Origin: Olleya sp. Bg11-27
GTDB taxonomy: Bacteria > Bacteroidota > Bacteroidia > Flavobacteriales > Flavobacteriaceae
Reading direction: 5' to 3'
NCBI RefSeq assembly: GCF_002831645.1
Contig: NZ_CP025117.1
Coordinates: forward strand, 689,514 to 753,513
DNA: 64,000 nucleotides
The notes under the pieces were generated by a model. It was not told the origin of the DNA, searched no databases, and saw only the letters and a program-made list of their open reading frames with translations. Position numbers and translations under genes: made by a program. Below are positions 44,538 to 53,259 of this stretch, piece after piece; position 1 is the first letter of the stretch, and the number at the start of each line of letters is the position of its first letter.

Positions 44538-45548
44538 ATGTATTCAGAAAAATATCACGACCAAGACTTGTTAAGTTTTTCCTTTTTAATAACGGGGGGA
44601 GCGGGTTTTATAGGTTCTAATCTTGTGGAATATTTGCTTAAGAACAAGGTTAAAAAAGTTGTTGTGCTAGATAATTTGGAGACAGGAAATCTACAAAATC
44701 TAATAGAATTTGAAAATTGTAGTAATTTTACTTTTATTAAAGGAGATATTACAAATTTAGAAACGTGCAAACACGTTATGAATAATGTGGATTATGTTTT
44801 GCATCAGGCGGCTTTGGGCTCTGTGCCAAGATCTATAGATAATCCAATTGCCTCTAATAATGCTAATATTAATGGTTTTTTAAACGTCTTGGTAGCAGCA
44901 AAAGAATCTAAAACAGTTAAAAGAGTGATTTATGCAGCATCGTCTAGTACTTATGGGGATAGTGAAAGTTTACCCAAGGTGGAAGATTGTATAGGTAAAC
45001 CATTATCTCCTTATGCAGTAACAAAGTATGTCAATGAATTGTATGCAGATGTCTTTTATAAAACTTATGGTTTAGAAACAATAGGATTGAGATATTTTAA
45101 TGTTTTTGGACCTAAACAAGATCCAAATGGGGCGTACGCGGCTGTAATCCCTAAGTTTATTAATCAAATATTAGAAAATCAAACGATCACCATTAATGGA
45201 GACGGTGAGCATTCTCGAGATTTTACTTTTGTTGAAAATGTCGTTCAAGCAAATATTAAAGCCGCTTTAACGACTAATGTAAAAGCTGTAAATGAAGTTT
45301 ATAATATTGGATGTGGTGATCAGATTAGTTTGAATCAACTGACTGATACGATTATTGAGAACTTAAAACAGGTAAATTTTGATAGTGTTAATCAAATCCA
45401 ATATAAAGACGCTAGACTTGGTGATGTTAAACACTCGTTAGCTGATATTTCAAAAGCTAAGAATATTTTGAATTACAATCCGAGATACAAATTTATAGAT
45501 GGGATAACTAGAACCTCTTTATGGTTTTATAATCAAAAAAATAAATGA
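44538..45548 (+). CDS. wbpP: UDP-N-acetylglucosamine 4-epimerase (WbpP/TviC type)
   Basis: Short-chain dehydrogenase-fold enzyme of 336 residues interconverting UDP-GlcNAc and UDP-GalNAc. The NAD-binding motif ITGGAGFIGSNLVEYLL lies near residues 18-34. The catalytic Tyr/Lys pair is in 'SPYAVTKYVNELYADVF', and 'ALGSVPRSIDNPI' together with 'RYFNVFGPKQDPNGAYAAVI' are strong WbpP-type signatures. A short N-terminal extension precedes the fold. The stop overlaps the next start by 4 bases (ATGA), so the pair acts together to supply UDP-GalNAc-derived uronate. Confidence 0.88.
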   Translation: MYSEKYHDQDLLSFSFLITGGAGFIGSNLVEYLLKNKVKKVVVLDNLETGNLQNLIEFENCSNFTFIKGDITNLETCKHVMNNVDYVLHQAALGSVPRSIDNPIASNNANINGFLNVLVAAKESKTVKRVIYAASSSTYGDSESLPKVEDCIGKPLSPYAVTKYVNELYADVFYKTYGLETIGLRYFNVFGPKQDPNGAYAAVIPKFINQILENQTITINGDGEHSRDFTFVENVVQANIKAALTTNVKAVNEVYNIGCGDQISLNQLTDTIIENLKQVNFDSVNQIQYKDARLGDVKHSLADISKAKNILNYNPRYKFIDGITRTSLWFYNQKNK

Positions 45549-46798
45549 AAGATAGTATAGTAATAGTTGGTCTGGGTTATGTAGGTTTACCTTTGGCTAT
45601 AGAGTTTTCTAGAGAATTTGAAGTTATTGGTTTTGATATAAATAATTGCCGAATACTAGAGCTTCAAGATAATATAGATCGCACTCTGGAAGTGTCTTCG
45701 GAAGTTTTAAAGGCATCAAAAAAATTAGTCTTTACTAATAAAACAGAAGACATTATAAACGCTAATATATACATAGTAACGGTTCCAACGCCGATTACTA
45801 AGCATAAATCTCCGGATTTGCAACCATTGATTAAAGCTAGTAAAACTATAGGTAAGGTCTTATCAAAAGGTGATATTGTTATTTATGAATCTACCGTTTT
45901 TCCCGGCTGTACCGAGGAAGTCTGTGCTCCTATTCTAGAACAAGAAAGTGGACTCAAATTTAATCAGGATTTTTTCTGTGGTTATTCACCAGAGCGTATT
46001 AATCCAGGTGATAAAATTCATACCATTAGTAAAATAATAAAAGTTACTTCAGGTAGTACTCCAGAGATAGCTACAAAAGTAGATGAGCTTTATAAAACTA
46101 TAATTACCGCGGGTACACATAAGACAAGTTCTATAAAAGTAGCAGAAGCCGCTAAAGTTATAGAAAATACCCAGCGGGATTTAAATATTGCATTTATTAA
46201 TGAGCTGTCTATTATTTTTGATAAATTAAGTATTGATACAACGCAAGTGTTAGCTGCAGCAGGAACAAAATGGAATTTCTTGCCATTTACACCAGGCTTA
46301 GTGGGCGGGCATTGTATAGGTGTAGATCCTTATTATTTAACCCATAAGGCAGAATCTGTTGGATATTACCCCGAGGTAATATTAGCGGGACGAAGAATAA
46401 ATTCTAATATGGGGATTTTTGTGGCTAATAAATTGATAAAATTATTAGCTTTAAATGGAAACGAAATAAAAAATGCAGAAGTACTTGTTATGGGAATAAC
46501 TTTTAAAGAAAATTGTCCAGATATTAGAAATACAGGTGTAATAAATGTTGTTAATGAACTGACTGAATTTGGATTAAAAGTAGACGTCTATGATTCTTTT
46601 GCAAATAAAGAAGAGGTTAAAAAAGAATACAATATAGATTTAATTCCATCTATTACTGCTAAGTATAAAGCCATCGTATTGGCAGTAAAGCATGATAGTT
46701 TTAAAGCTCTAGATTGGGATAAAATAGTATCTAAAGATACTATAGTATTTGATTTGAAAGGATTTTTACCTGAAAGATTAGTGTCTGCACGTTTGTAA
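45545..46798 (+). CDS. wbpO: UDP-N-acetyl sugar 6-dehydrogenase (WbpO/TviB type)
   Basis: NAD-dependent nucleotide-sugar dehydrogenase of 417 residues that oxidises the C6 hydroxyl to a carboxylate. GLGYVGLPLAIEFSREF (about residues 8-24) is the NAD-binding start. 'CGYSPERINPGDKIHT' is typical of the UDP-GlcNAc/GalNAc dehydrogenase branch, and the catalytic Cys lies in 'GGHCIGVDPYYLTHKA' (about residue 258). The C-terminal UDP-binding domain starts with 'VMGITFKENCPDIRNT'. It forms an ATGA overlap with the epimerase, so the product is probably UDP-GalNAcA. Confidence 0.88.
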   Translation: MKDSIVIVGLGYVGLPLAIEFSREFEVIGFDINNCRILELQDNIDRTLEVSSEVLKASKKLVFTNKTEDIINANIYIVTVPTPITKHKSPDLQPLIKASKTIGKVLSKGDIVIYESTVFPGCTEEVCAPILEQESGLKFNQDFFCGYSPERINPGDKIHTISKIIKVTSGSTPEIATKVDELYKTIITAGTHKTSSIKVAEAAKVIENTQRDLNIAFINELSIIFDKLSIDTTQVLAAAGTKWNFLPFTPGLVGGHCIGVDPYYLTHKAESVGYYPEVILAGRRINSNMGIFVANKLIKLLALNGNEIKNAEVLVMGITFKENCPDIRNTGVINVVNELTEFGLKVDVYDSFANKEEVKKEYNIDLIPSITAKYKAIVLAVKHDSFKALDWDKIVSKDTIVFDLKGFLPERLVSARL

Positions 46799-47048
46799 TA
46801 CCTAATAGAAACTTAACCAACGTCAATTAACTGTATCTATTAAAATCAACGATAAAAAAACAACTTTAATCGGTAAAATACTTATTTAGTGAATACTAAA
46901 ACACAAAAAGCTTTATAAAAAGACTATTTTTGTTAATAGTTGTTTAGTATAGGCTGCAATTATCTTTATTGTTATTTTAAGGGTAATTAGGTAGTGTAAA
47001 AGGCTTAATCGAAATAAAATAGATTTAATTTAAAACAATATATAAAAT

Positions 47049-48101
47049 ATGACTAATCGTACCTTTTTAGTGACAGGAGGAGCAGGATTTATAGGGTCCC
47101 ATGTCGTTAGATTATTTGTAAAAAAATATCCAAACTATAAAATAGTTAATTTAGATGCTTTAACATATGCAGGTAATTTAGAAAATCTAACAGATATAGA
47201 GGATGCTCCAAATTATACATTCATAAAAGGTGATATTACAAACGAGGACTTTATTAATGCACTTTTCAAAGAGCATAAATTTGATAATGTAATACATTTA
47301 GCTGCAGAATCTCATGTAGATAGATCGATTAAAGATCCATTAGCGTTTGTAAGAACAAATGTTATTGGGACAATGATTTTGTTAAATGCGTTTAAAGCAC
47401 TTTGGAAGGATAATTTCAATGATAAATTATTCTATCATATCAGTACAGATGAAGTTTATGGTTCTCTAGGAGAAATGGGTTTGTTTGAAGAAACAACAGC
47501 TTACGACCCAAACTCACCATATTCAGCTTCAAAAGCAAGTTCAGATCACTTTGTAAGAGCATATGGAGAAACTTATGGAATGCCGTATGTTATAACAAAT
47601 TGTTCTAATAATTATGGTCAAAACCAGTTCCCGGAAAAATTGATTCCTTTATTTATTAATAATATAATAAATAATAAGCCTTTGCCGGTTTATGGAGACG
47701 GTAACTATACTAGAGACTGGTTATATGTAATAGATCATGCTATTGCTATCGATTTAGTGTTTCATAAAGGTAAGCAAGGAGATACTTATAATATTGGAGG
47801 TTTTAACGAGTGGAAAAATATTGACTTAGTAAAACTACTTTGTCAGCAAATGGATGTTGCATTAGGCAGAGATAAAGGATCTTCTGAAAAATTAATAACG
47901 TATGTTAAAGATCGTCCAGGACATGATTTAAGATATGCTATTGATGCCACAAAAATCAATAAAGAGCTAGGTTGGAAACCTTCTGTAACCTTTGAGCAAG
48001 GCTTAAAAATTACTATAGATTGGTATTTAAATAATGAAAATTGGTTAAATAGTGTTACAAGTGGATCATACCAAGCGTATTACAAAAAACAATATAGCTA
48101 A
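47049..48101 (+). CDS. rfbB: dTDP-glucose 4,6-dehydratase
   Basis: Second step of dTDP-L-rhamnose synthesis; 350 residues, extended SDR fold. VTGGAGFIGSHVVRLFV binds NAD (about residues 8-24). The active-site region 'HISTDEVYGSLGEMGLFEE' carries the DE pair typical of RmlB, and YSASKASSDH has the catalytic Tyr/Lys. It starts a set with rfbA, rfbC and rfbD. The gap before it is 250 bases long, with a single unpaired TATTTTTG at 46925-46932 and no clear -33 box. Confidence 0.95.
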   Translation: MTNRTFLVTGGAGFIGSHVVRLFVKKYPNYKIVNLDALTYAGNLENLTDIEDAPNYTFIKGDITNEDFINALFKEHKFDNVIHLAAESHVDRSIKDPLAFVRTNVIGTMILLNAFKALWKDNFNDKLFYHISTDEVYGSLGEMGLFEETTAYDPNSPYSASKASSDHFVRAYGETYGMPYVITNCSNNYGQNQFPEKLIPLFINNIINNKPLPVYGDGNYTRDWLYVIDHAIAIDLVFHKGKQGDTYNIGGFNEWKNIDLVKLLCQQMDVALGRDKGSSEKLITYVKDRPGHDLRYAIDATKINKELGWKPSVTFEQGLKITIDWYLNNENWLNSVTSGSYQAYYKKQYS

Positions 48102-48123
48102 TAATTAATACAGAAACATGAAA

Positions 48124-48170
48124 CTTCCATAACAAGAGTTCGATACTTAAGAGAATGACTATTATGGAAG
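48124..48170. repeat. Inverted repeat between rfbB and rfbA
   Basis: CTTCCATAA (48124-48132) and TTATGGAAG (48162-48170) are perfect 9-base inverted arms with a 29-base loop. No T tract follows. It may be an mRNA stem that protects rfbB or affects rfbA translation. Confidence 0.4.
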
Positions 48171-48207
48171 CTACAAGTGACCAATAAAAAACAAATAAGT
48201 TCGACAC

Positions 48208-49071
48208 ATGAAAGGAATAATACTAGCAGGAGGTTCTGGTACAAGACTTCACCCATTGACACTCGCCGTAAGTAAGCAATTAATGCCTATTTATGATAAA
48301 CCAATGATCTATTACCCACTATCCACTTTAATGTGGTCTGGAATTAAAGATATTCTTATCATATCTACACCTCACGATTTACCATTATTCGAACAACTTT
48401 TAGGTGACGGAAAAAAGTTTGGATGTAATTTTGAATACGCAGTTCAAGAAGAACCAAATGGGTTAGCTGAGGCTTTTGTTATTGGAGCAGATTTTATTGG
48501 TGATGATAAAGTTGCGCTTATTTTAGGAGATAATATATTTTATGGATCTGGATTAGCAGAATTACTGCAAGCTAATAACGAGCCAGAAGGAGGTATTATT
48601 TATGCATACCATGTGCATGATCCAGAGCGTTACGGTGTTGCAGAATTTGATAAAGAAGGTAAGGTGATTTCTATTGAAGAAAAACCCGAAAAACCAAAGT
48701 CAAATTACGCCGTTCCTGGGATTTATTTTTACGATAATTCTGTTGTAGAAATCGCAAAAAACATAACACCTAGTCATAGAGGAGAATTAGAAATTACAGA
48801 TGTAAATAAAGAGTATTTAAAGCAAGGTAAACTAAAAGTTAGCGTATTAGATAAAGGAACAGCGTGGTTAGACACCGGGACCTTTAATTCGCTTATGCAA
48901 GCATCACAGTTTGTTCAAGTAATTGAAGAAAGACAAGGTCTTAAAATTGGAGCTATTGAAGAGGTCGCTTATAGTATGGGTTATATTAATAAGGCCGAAT
49001 TTAACACATTAATTCAACCCTTAATCAAAAGTGGTTATGGTAAACATTTGTTAAGCATTTTAGAAAAATAA
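48208..49071 (+). CDS. rfbA: Glucose-1-phosphate thymidylyltransferase
   Basis: First step of dTDP-rhamnose synthesis, joining glucose-1-phosphate and dTTP; 287 residues. The nucleotidyltransferase signature [20 protein letters not shown] sits at the N-terminus (residues 3-22). '[19 protein letters not shown]' and '[11 protein letters not shown]' are family motifs of RmlA, and the length is normal. The stop is followed one base later by rfbC. Confidence 0.96.
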   Translation: MKGIILAGGSGTRLHPLTLAVSKQLMPIYDKPMIYYPLSTLMWSGIKDILIISTPHDLPLFEQLLGDGKKFGCNFEYAVQEEPNGLAEAFVIGADFIGDDKVALILGDNIFYGSGLAELLQANNEPEGGIIYAYHVHDPERYGVAEFDKEGKVISIEEKPEKPKSNYAVPGIYFYDNSVVEIAKNITPSHRGELEITDVNKEYLKQGKLKVSVLDKGTAWLDTGTFNSLMQASQFVQVIEERQGLKIGAIEEVAYSMGYINKAEFNTLIQPLIKSGYGKHLLSILEK

Positions 49072-49072
49072 T

Positions 49073-49618
49073 ATGAAGGCAACAGAAACCAAATTAGAAG
49101 GCTGTTTTGTTTTAGAACCAACTATTTTTGAAGATAAAAGAGGTTATTTTTTCGAAAGTTTTAATCAAGAAAAATTTAATTCTTTAATTAATAAACAGGT
49201 AGATTTTGTTCAGGACAATGAGTCTTTTTCTTCCAAAGGAGTTTTAAGAGGGTTACATTACCAAGTTGGTGAATACGCACAAGCAAAACTAGTACGAGTA
49301 ATTAAAGGGAAAGTTCTTGACGTAGCAGTAGATGTAAGAGCTAATTCGAAAACTTTTGGACAACATGTAGCTGTTGAATTATCTGAAGATAACAAGAAGC
49401 AACTATTTGTACCAAGAGGATTTGCACATGGTTTTATTGTGTTAAGTGACACAGCTATTTTTTCATATAAATGTGATAACCTTTACAACAAAGCTTCAGA
49501 AGGAGGTATAATATATAATGACCCAAAACTAAATATAGATTGGCAATTGCCTGAAAAAAAATTACTTGTATCAGAAAAAGATGTGATTTTACCAACTTTA
49601 GACAAAGCTAGACTATGA
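49073..49618 (+). CDS. rfbC: dTDP-4-dehydrorhamnose 3,5-epimerase
   Basis: Cupin-fold epimerase of 181 residues. 'FEDKRGYFFESFNQEKF' and 'QDNESFSSKGVLRGLHYQVG' carry the substrate-binding and catalytic His of RmlC, and 'FVPRGFAHGFIVLSD' is the second signature. It starts one base after rfbA and overlaps rfbD by 4 bases (ATGA). Confidence 0.95.
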   Translation: MKATETKLEGCFVLEPTIFEDKRGYFFESFNQEKFNSLINKQVDFVQDNESFSSKGVLRGLHYQVGEYAQAKLVRVIKGKVLDVAVDVRANSKTFGQHVAVELSEDNKKQLFVPRGFAHGFIVLSDTAIFSYKCDNLYNKASEGGIIYNDPKLNIDWQLPEKKLLVSEKDVILPTLDKARL

Positions 49619-50472
49619 TTAATATCTTGGTAACAGGAGGAAACGGACAATTAGCAACGTGTATAAAAGATATAGAGTCTAATCATTCTAATTTAAACTT
49701 TATATACGCAAATTCAGAACAATTAAATATTGCAGATTTTAGTGCTGTACAACAGTTTTTTAATGACCAATCTATTCATTATTGCATAAATTGTGCAGCA
49801 TATACAGCAGTAGATAAAGCCGAAAGTAATCAAGAAAAGGCAAAAAAGGTAAATGTACTCGGCTCAAAAAACCTTGCTATAGTTTGTGCAGAAAAAAAAG
49901 CGACTCTAATTCAAGTATCTACAGACTTTGTTTTTAATGGAGAAAAATCTTTTGCATATACAGAAACAGACGCAACAAATCCAACAGGAGTTTATGGTGC
50001 AACAAAATTGGAAGGAGAACTCGAAGTTGCTAAAAATATAGAACAACATTTTATAATAAGAACCTCTTGGCTATATTCTGAAAATGGTAATAACTTCATG
50101 AAAACCATGATAAATTTATCTCAAGACAGGGACCTATTAAATATCGTTGCAGATCAAATAGGAACACCGACCTATGCAACAGATTTAGCGCAAGCTATTT
50201 TAAAAATCATAACAACAAATAACACACAATACGGCGTCTACCATTATAGTAATGAAGGGGTTGCAAGTTGGTATGATTTTGCAAAAGCTATTTTTGAGGA
50301 AAGTAACATTTATATTAAAGTATTACCAATACAATCGGAAGCATATCCAACTCCAGCTAAAAGACCGCATTTTAGCGTGTTAGATAAAACGAAAATAAAA
50401 ACGAATCTTCAAATTGAAATTCCATATTGGAGAGACAGTTTAAAAATAGCATTAGCAAATAGTTATGAATAA
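49615..50472 (+). CDS. rfbD: dTDP-4-dehydrorhamnose reductase
   Basis: Final step to dTDP-L-rhamnose; 285 residues. 'ILVTGGNGQLATCIKDI' binds NADPH, 'NCAAYTAVDKAESNQEKA' is the RmlD signature, and 'YGATKLEGE' has the catalytic Tyr/Lys. It overlaps rfbC by 4 bases and cysQ by 8, tying rhamnose and sulfate genes into one transcript. Confidence 0.95.
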   Translation: MINILVTGGNGQLATCIKDIESNHSNLNFIYANSEQLNIADFSAVQQFFNDQSIHYCINCAAYTAVDKAESNQEKAKKVNVLGSKNLAIVCAEKKATLIQVSTDFVFNGEKSFAYTETDATNPTGVYGATKLEGELEVAKNIEQHFIIRTSWLYSENGNNFMKTMINLSQDRDLLNIVADQIGTPTYATDLAQAILKIITTNNTQYGVYHYSNEGVASWYDFAKAIFEESNIYIKVLPIQSEAYPTPAKRPHFSVLDKTKIKTNLQIEIPYWRDSLKIALANSYE

Positions 50473-51259
50473 AGATTTAGAAGTAGCTATAAAAGCTAGT
50501 TTAGAGGCAGGAAAAGTGATCATGGAAGTATATGATACTCCTTTTGATGTAGAAATAAAAGACGATAAATCTCCTTTAACCGAAGCAGACAAAAAAGCGA
50601 ATGATATTATAAACTCTTATCTAGTAAATACGGAGTTTCCAATTATTAGCGAAGAGAATAAACAAACAGATTATGCTACAAGAAAAAAATGGACTACTTG
50701 CTGGGTGGTAGATCCGGTAGATGGCACAAAAGAATTTATAAAACGTAACGGAGAGTTTACCGTTAACATTGCATTAGTAACAAACGGTAAACCACAATTA
50801 GGCGTTATTTATGTACCAGCAACAAAAACAATTTATGTTGCAGATGTAACTAAAGAAGATGCTTTTAAAGCAGGCTTAGATTCTCATGATGCTTCGCTAG
50901 AAGAAGTAATGCAAGCTGCTGTAAAACTACAACCAAAATCATCAGGATCAAACCCTGTGCAAGTTGTTGGTAGTCGTTCACATATGAGTCAAGAAACATT
51001 AGATTTTGTAGAGTCTATTAAAAAAGAAGGAAAAGAAGTGGAAGTAGTTTCCAAAGGAAGTTCCTTAAAATTCTGTTTGGTAGCGGAAGGAAACGCTGAT
51101 GTATATCCTAGATTTGCACCTACTATGGAATGGGATACTGCCGCAGGACAAGCAATTTGTAATGCTGTTGGTATTGATGTTATTTCACAAGAAACCAACC
51201 AATCTCTTTTATATAATAAAGAAAATCTATTAAACCCCTGGTTTTTAGTAAGTAAGTAA
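50465..51259 (+). CDS. cysQ: 3'(2'),5'-bisphosphate nucleotidase CysQ
   Basis: Removes the 3'-phosphate of PAP, the by-product of PAPS-dependent sulfate transfer; 264 residues, inositol-monophosphatase-like fold. The metal-binding motif 'WVVDPVDGTKEFIKRNGEF' (about residues 80-98) and the C-terminal 'MEWDTAAGQAICNAVG' are intact. It overlaps rfbD by 8 bases and the DUF2061 gene by one, at the head of the sulfate-activation genes. This role fits a locus that makes and uses PAPS. Confidence 0.95.
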   Translation: MNKDLEVAIKASLEAGKVIMEVYDTPFDVEIKDDKSPLTEADKKANDIINSYLVNTEFPIISEENKQTDYATRKKWTTCWVVDPVDGTKEFIKRNGEFTVNIALVTNGKPQLGVIYVPATKTIYVADVTKEDAFKAGLDSHDASLEEVMQAAVKLQPKSSGSNPVQVVGSRSHMSQETLDFVESIKKEGKEVEVVSKGSSLKFCLVAEGNADVYPRFAPTMEWDTAAGQAICNAVGIDVISQETNQSLLYNKENLLNPWFLVSK

Positions 51260-51687
51260 TGGCAGATATATCTTACAAAAGACATATAGCCAAAACGATT
51301 ACCTGGAGGATTATAGGTACTATAGATACTATTATTCTATCTTGGATTATCTCTGGAGACCCTTTTACAGGCCTTAAAATAGGTTTTGCTGAGGTGATAA
51401 CTAAAATGACTTTATACTACCTTCATGAGCGTGTTTGGTTTAAAATAAACCTATCTAAAGAAGGAGAAGTTTTAGAAAGCAGAAAACGCCACATAGCAAA
51501 AACAGTAACCTGGCGTGTTATAGGTACTATGGATACTATGTTGCTAGCTTGGCTAATTTCAGGCGATCCGTTAATGGGATTAAAAATAGGTTTTGCAGAA
51601 GTCATAACTAAAATGCTATTATATTATTTGCACGAAAGAGCATGGTATAAAATAAACTTTGGACTAACTAAAAGAAATAAATCATAA
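51259..51687 (+). CDS. Membrane protein with two tandem DUF2061 domains
   Basis: A 142-residue protein made of two nearly identical halves, each with the DUF2061 pattern. The first is 'KRHIAKTITWRIIGTIDTII' continuing through 'SGDPFTGLKIGFAEVITKM' and 'YYLHERVW'; the second is 'KRHIAKTVTWRVIGTMDTML' through 'SGDPLMGLKIGFAEVITKM' and 'YYLHERAW'. Each half has two short hydrophobic helices. DUF2061 proteins often sit near sulfate-assimilation genes; here it lies between cysQ and cysC. A membrane role with sulfate or adenylylsulfate is plausible but unproven. Confidence 0.85.
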   Translation: MADISYKRHIAKTITWRIIGTIDTIILSWIISGDPFTGLKIGFAEVITKMTLYYLHERVWFKINLSKEGEVLESRKRHIAKTVTWRVIGTMDTMLLAWLISGDPLMGLKIGFAEVITKMLLYYLHERAWYKINFGLTKRNKS

Positions 51688-51731
51688 AACTTATAGTTTA
51701 TTATAAGTGTATTAAAAACTAGACAGGTCAA

Positions 51732-52325
51732 ATGAAAGAAAATATTATTCCTCACAATTATCAAGTCTCAAAAGTAGATCGGCAGAAAAAAAATAAACAC
51801 AAGTCTTTCTTAATGTGGTTTACTGGACTTTCCGGATCAGGAAAATCTACCATAGCAAACGTAGTCGAACAAGAATTGTTTAAATTAGGAATTAAAACAT
51901 ATACGCTTGACGGTGATAATATAAGAAGGGGGATAAATAAAGACTTAACATTTTCACCAGAGGACAGAACTGAAAATATTAGACGTTTGGCAGAAATAGC
52001 TAATTTAATGCTTGATGCAGGTTTGGTAACATTAGCAGCATTTGTATCTCCTTACAAAAAAGATAGAGAGAATATTAAAAATACCGTTAAAGGTGTTAAC
52101 TTTGTTGAAGTTTACATTAATACTAGTATTGAAGAGTGTGAACGTAGAGACGTTAAAGGTTTATACAAAAAAGCGAGAGCTGGAGAAATAAAAAACATGA
52201 CAGGGATATCTGCTCCTTATGAGGAACCTGAAAACCCTGATATAGAAATTAAAACCGAAGAAAAAACGGTTGAAGAAGCAGTTCAGGAAATCTTGAACTA
52301 CATAAAACCTAAATTAAACCTATAG
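51732..52325 (+). CDS. cysC: Adenylylsulfate kinase
   Basis: Phosphorylates APS to PAPS, the universal sulfate donor; 197 residues. The P-loop is GLSGSGKST (residues 32-40), and 'TLDGDNIRRGINKDLTFSPE' and 'DAGLVTLAAFVSPYKKDREN' are APS-kinase signatures. It has about 25 extra residues before the fold, as in many stand-alone CysC. It ends 2 bases before cysD. Confidence 0.96.
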   Translation: MKENIIPHNYQVSKVDRQKKNKHKSFLMWFTGLSGSGKSTIANVVEQELFKLGIKTYTLDGDNIRRGINKDLTFSPEDRTENIRRLAEIANLMLDAGLVTLAAFVSPYKKDRENIKNTVKGVNFVEVYINTSIEECERRDVKGLYKKARAGEIKNMTGISAPYEEPENPDIEIKTEEKTVEEAVQEILNYIKPKLNL

Positions 52326-52327
52326 AA

Positions 52328-53233
52328 ATGAGTAAATATTACTTAAATTATTTAGATGAATTAGAAAGTGAAGCAATCTTCGTTTTGCGAGAAGTTTGGG
52401 CACAATTTGAGAATCCAGTAATCATGTTTTCTGGAGGAAAGGATTCTATTTTAATAACGCATTTGGCTAGAAAAGCATTTTATCCAGCTAAAATACCATT
52501 TCCATTAATGCACGTAGATACAGGACATAACTTTCCTGAAACGATTCAATTTAGAGATGATATCATTAAAGAATTGGGTGTAGAGCTTATTGTAGGTTCT
52601 GTTCAAGATTCTATTGATGAAGGTCGTGTGGCTGAAGAAAAAGGTAAAAACGCCACTCGTAATGCATTACAAATAACAACACTTTTAGATGCTATTGAAG
52701 CAAATAAAGTAGATTGTGCCATTGGTGGAGGAAGAAGAGATGAAGAAAAAGCAAGAGCAAAAGAACGTTTCTTTTCACATAGAGATGATTTTGGGCAATG
52801 GGATCCTAAAAACCAAAGACCAGAATTATGGAATATCTTCAATGGTAAACATTTTGAAGGGGAACATTTTAGAGCATTCCCTATTAGTAACTGGACAGAA
52901 ATGGATGTTTGGAACTATATAAAAAGAGAAAACATAGCAATACCTTCCTTATATTTTGCGCATGAGCGTGAAGTAGTACGTAGACAAGGAACTTGGATTC
53001 CTAATTCCGAGTTTTTAATACTAGAAGAGCATGAAGAGGTAGTAACTAAAAAAATACGTTTTAGAACCTTAGGAGATATCACAATTACCGGAGGAGATGA
53101 ATCGGAAGCAGATACTTTAGAGAAAATTGCTACGGAAGTTGCAGGAATGCGAAATACAGAAAGAGGAAACAGAAGTGATGATAAGCGTTCTGAATCTGCG
53201 ATGGAAGACAGAAAACGTCAAGGATACTTTTAA
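52328..53233 (+). CDS. cysD: Sulfate adenylyltransferase subunit 2
   Basis: The catalytic subunit of ATP sulfurylase, which makes APS from sulfate and ATP; 301 residues. The PP-loop is FSGGKDSI (residues 34-41), with 'HVDTGHNFPETIQFRDD' and 'CAIGGGRRDEEKARAKER' as family motifs. It follows cysC by 2 bases. Its GTPase partner cysN is not adjacent as usual but 2.9 kb downstream, past two acyltransferase-type genes. Confidence 0.96.
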   Translation: MSKYYLNYLDELESEAIFVLREVWAQFENPVIMFSGGKDSILITHLARKAFYPAKIPFPLMHVDTGHNFPETIQFRDDIIKELGVELIVGSVQDSIDEGRVAEEKGKNATRNALQITTLLDAIEANKVDCAIGGGRRDEEKARAKERFFSHRDDFGQWDPKNQRPELWNIFNGKHFEGEHFRAFPISNWTEMDVWNYIKRENIAIPSLYFAHEREVVRRQGTWIPNSEFLILEEHEEVVTKKIRFRTLGDITITGGDESEADTLEKIATEVAGMRNTERGNRSDDKRSESAMEDRKRQGYF

Positions 53234-53259
53234 TAGACACCCCGATTTACTAATTACTT

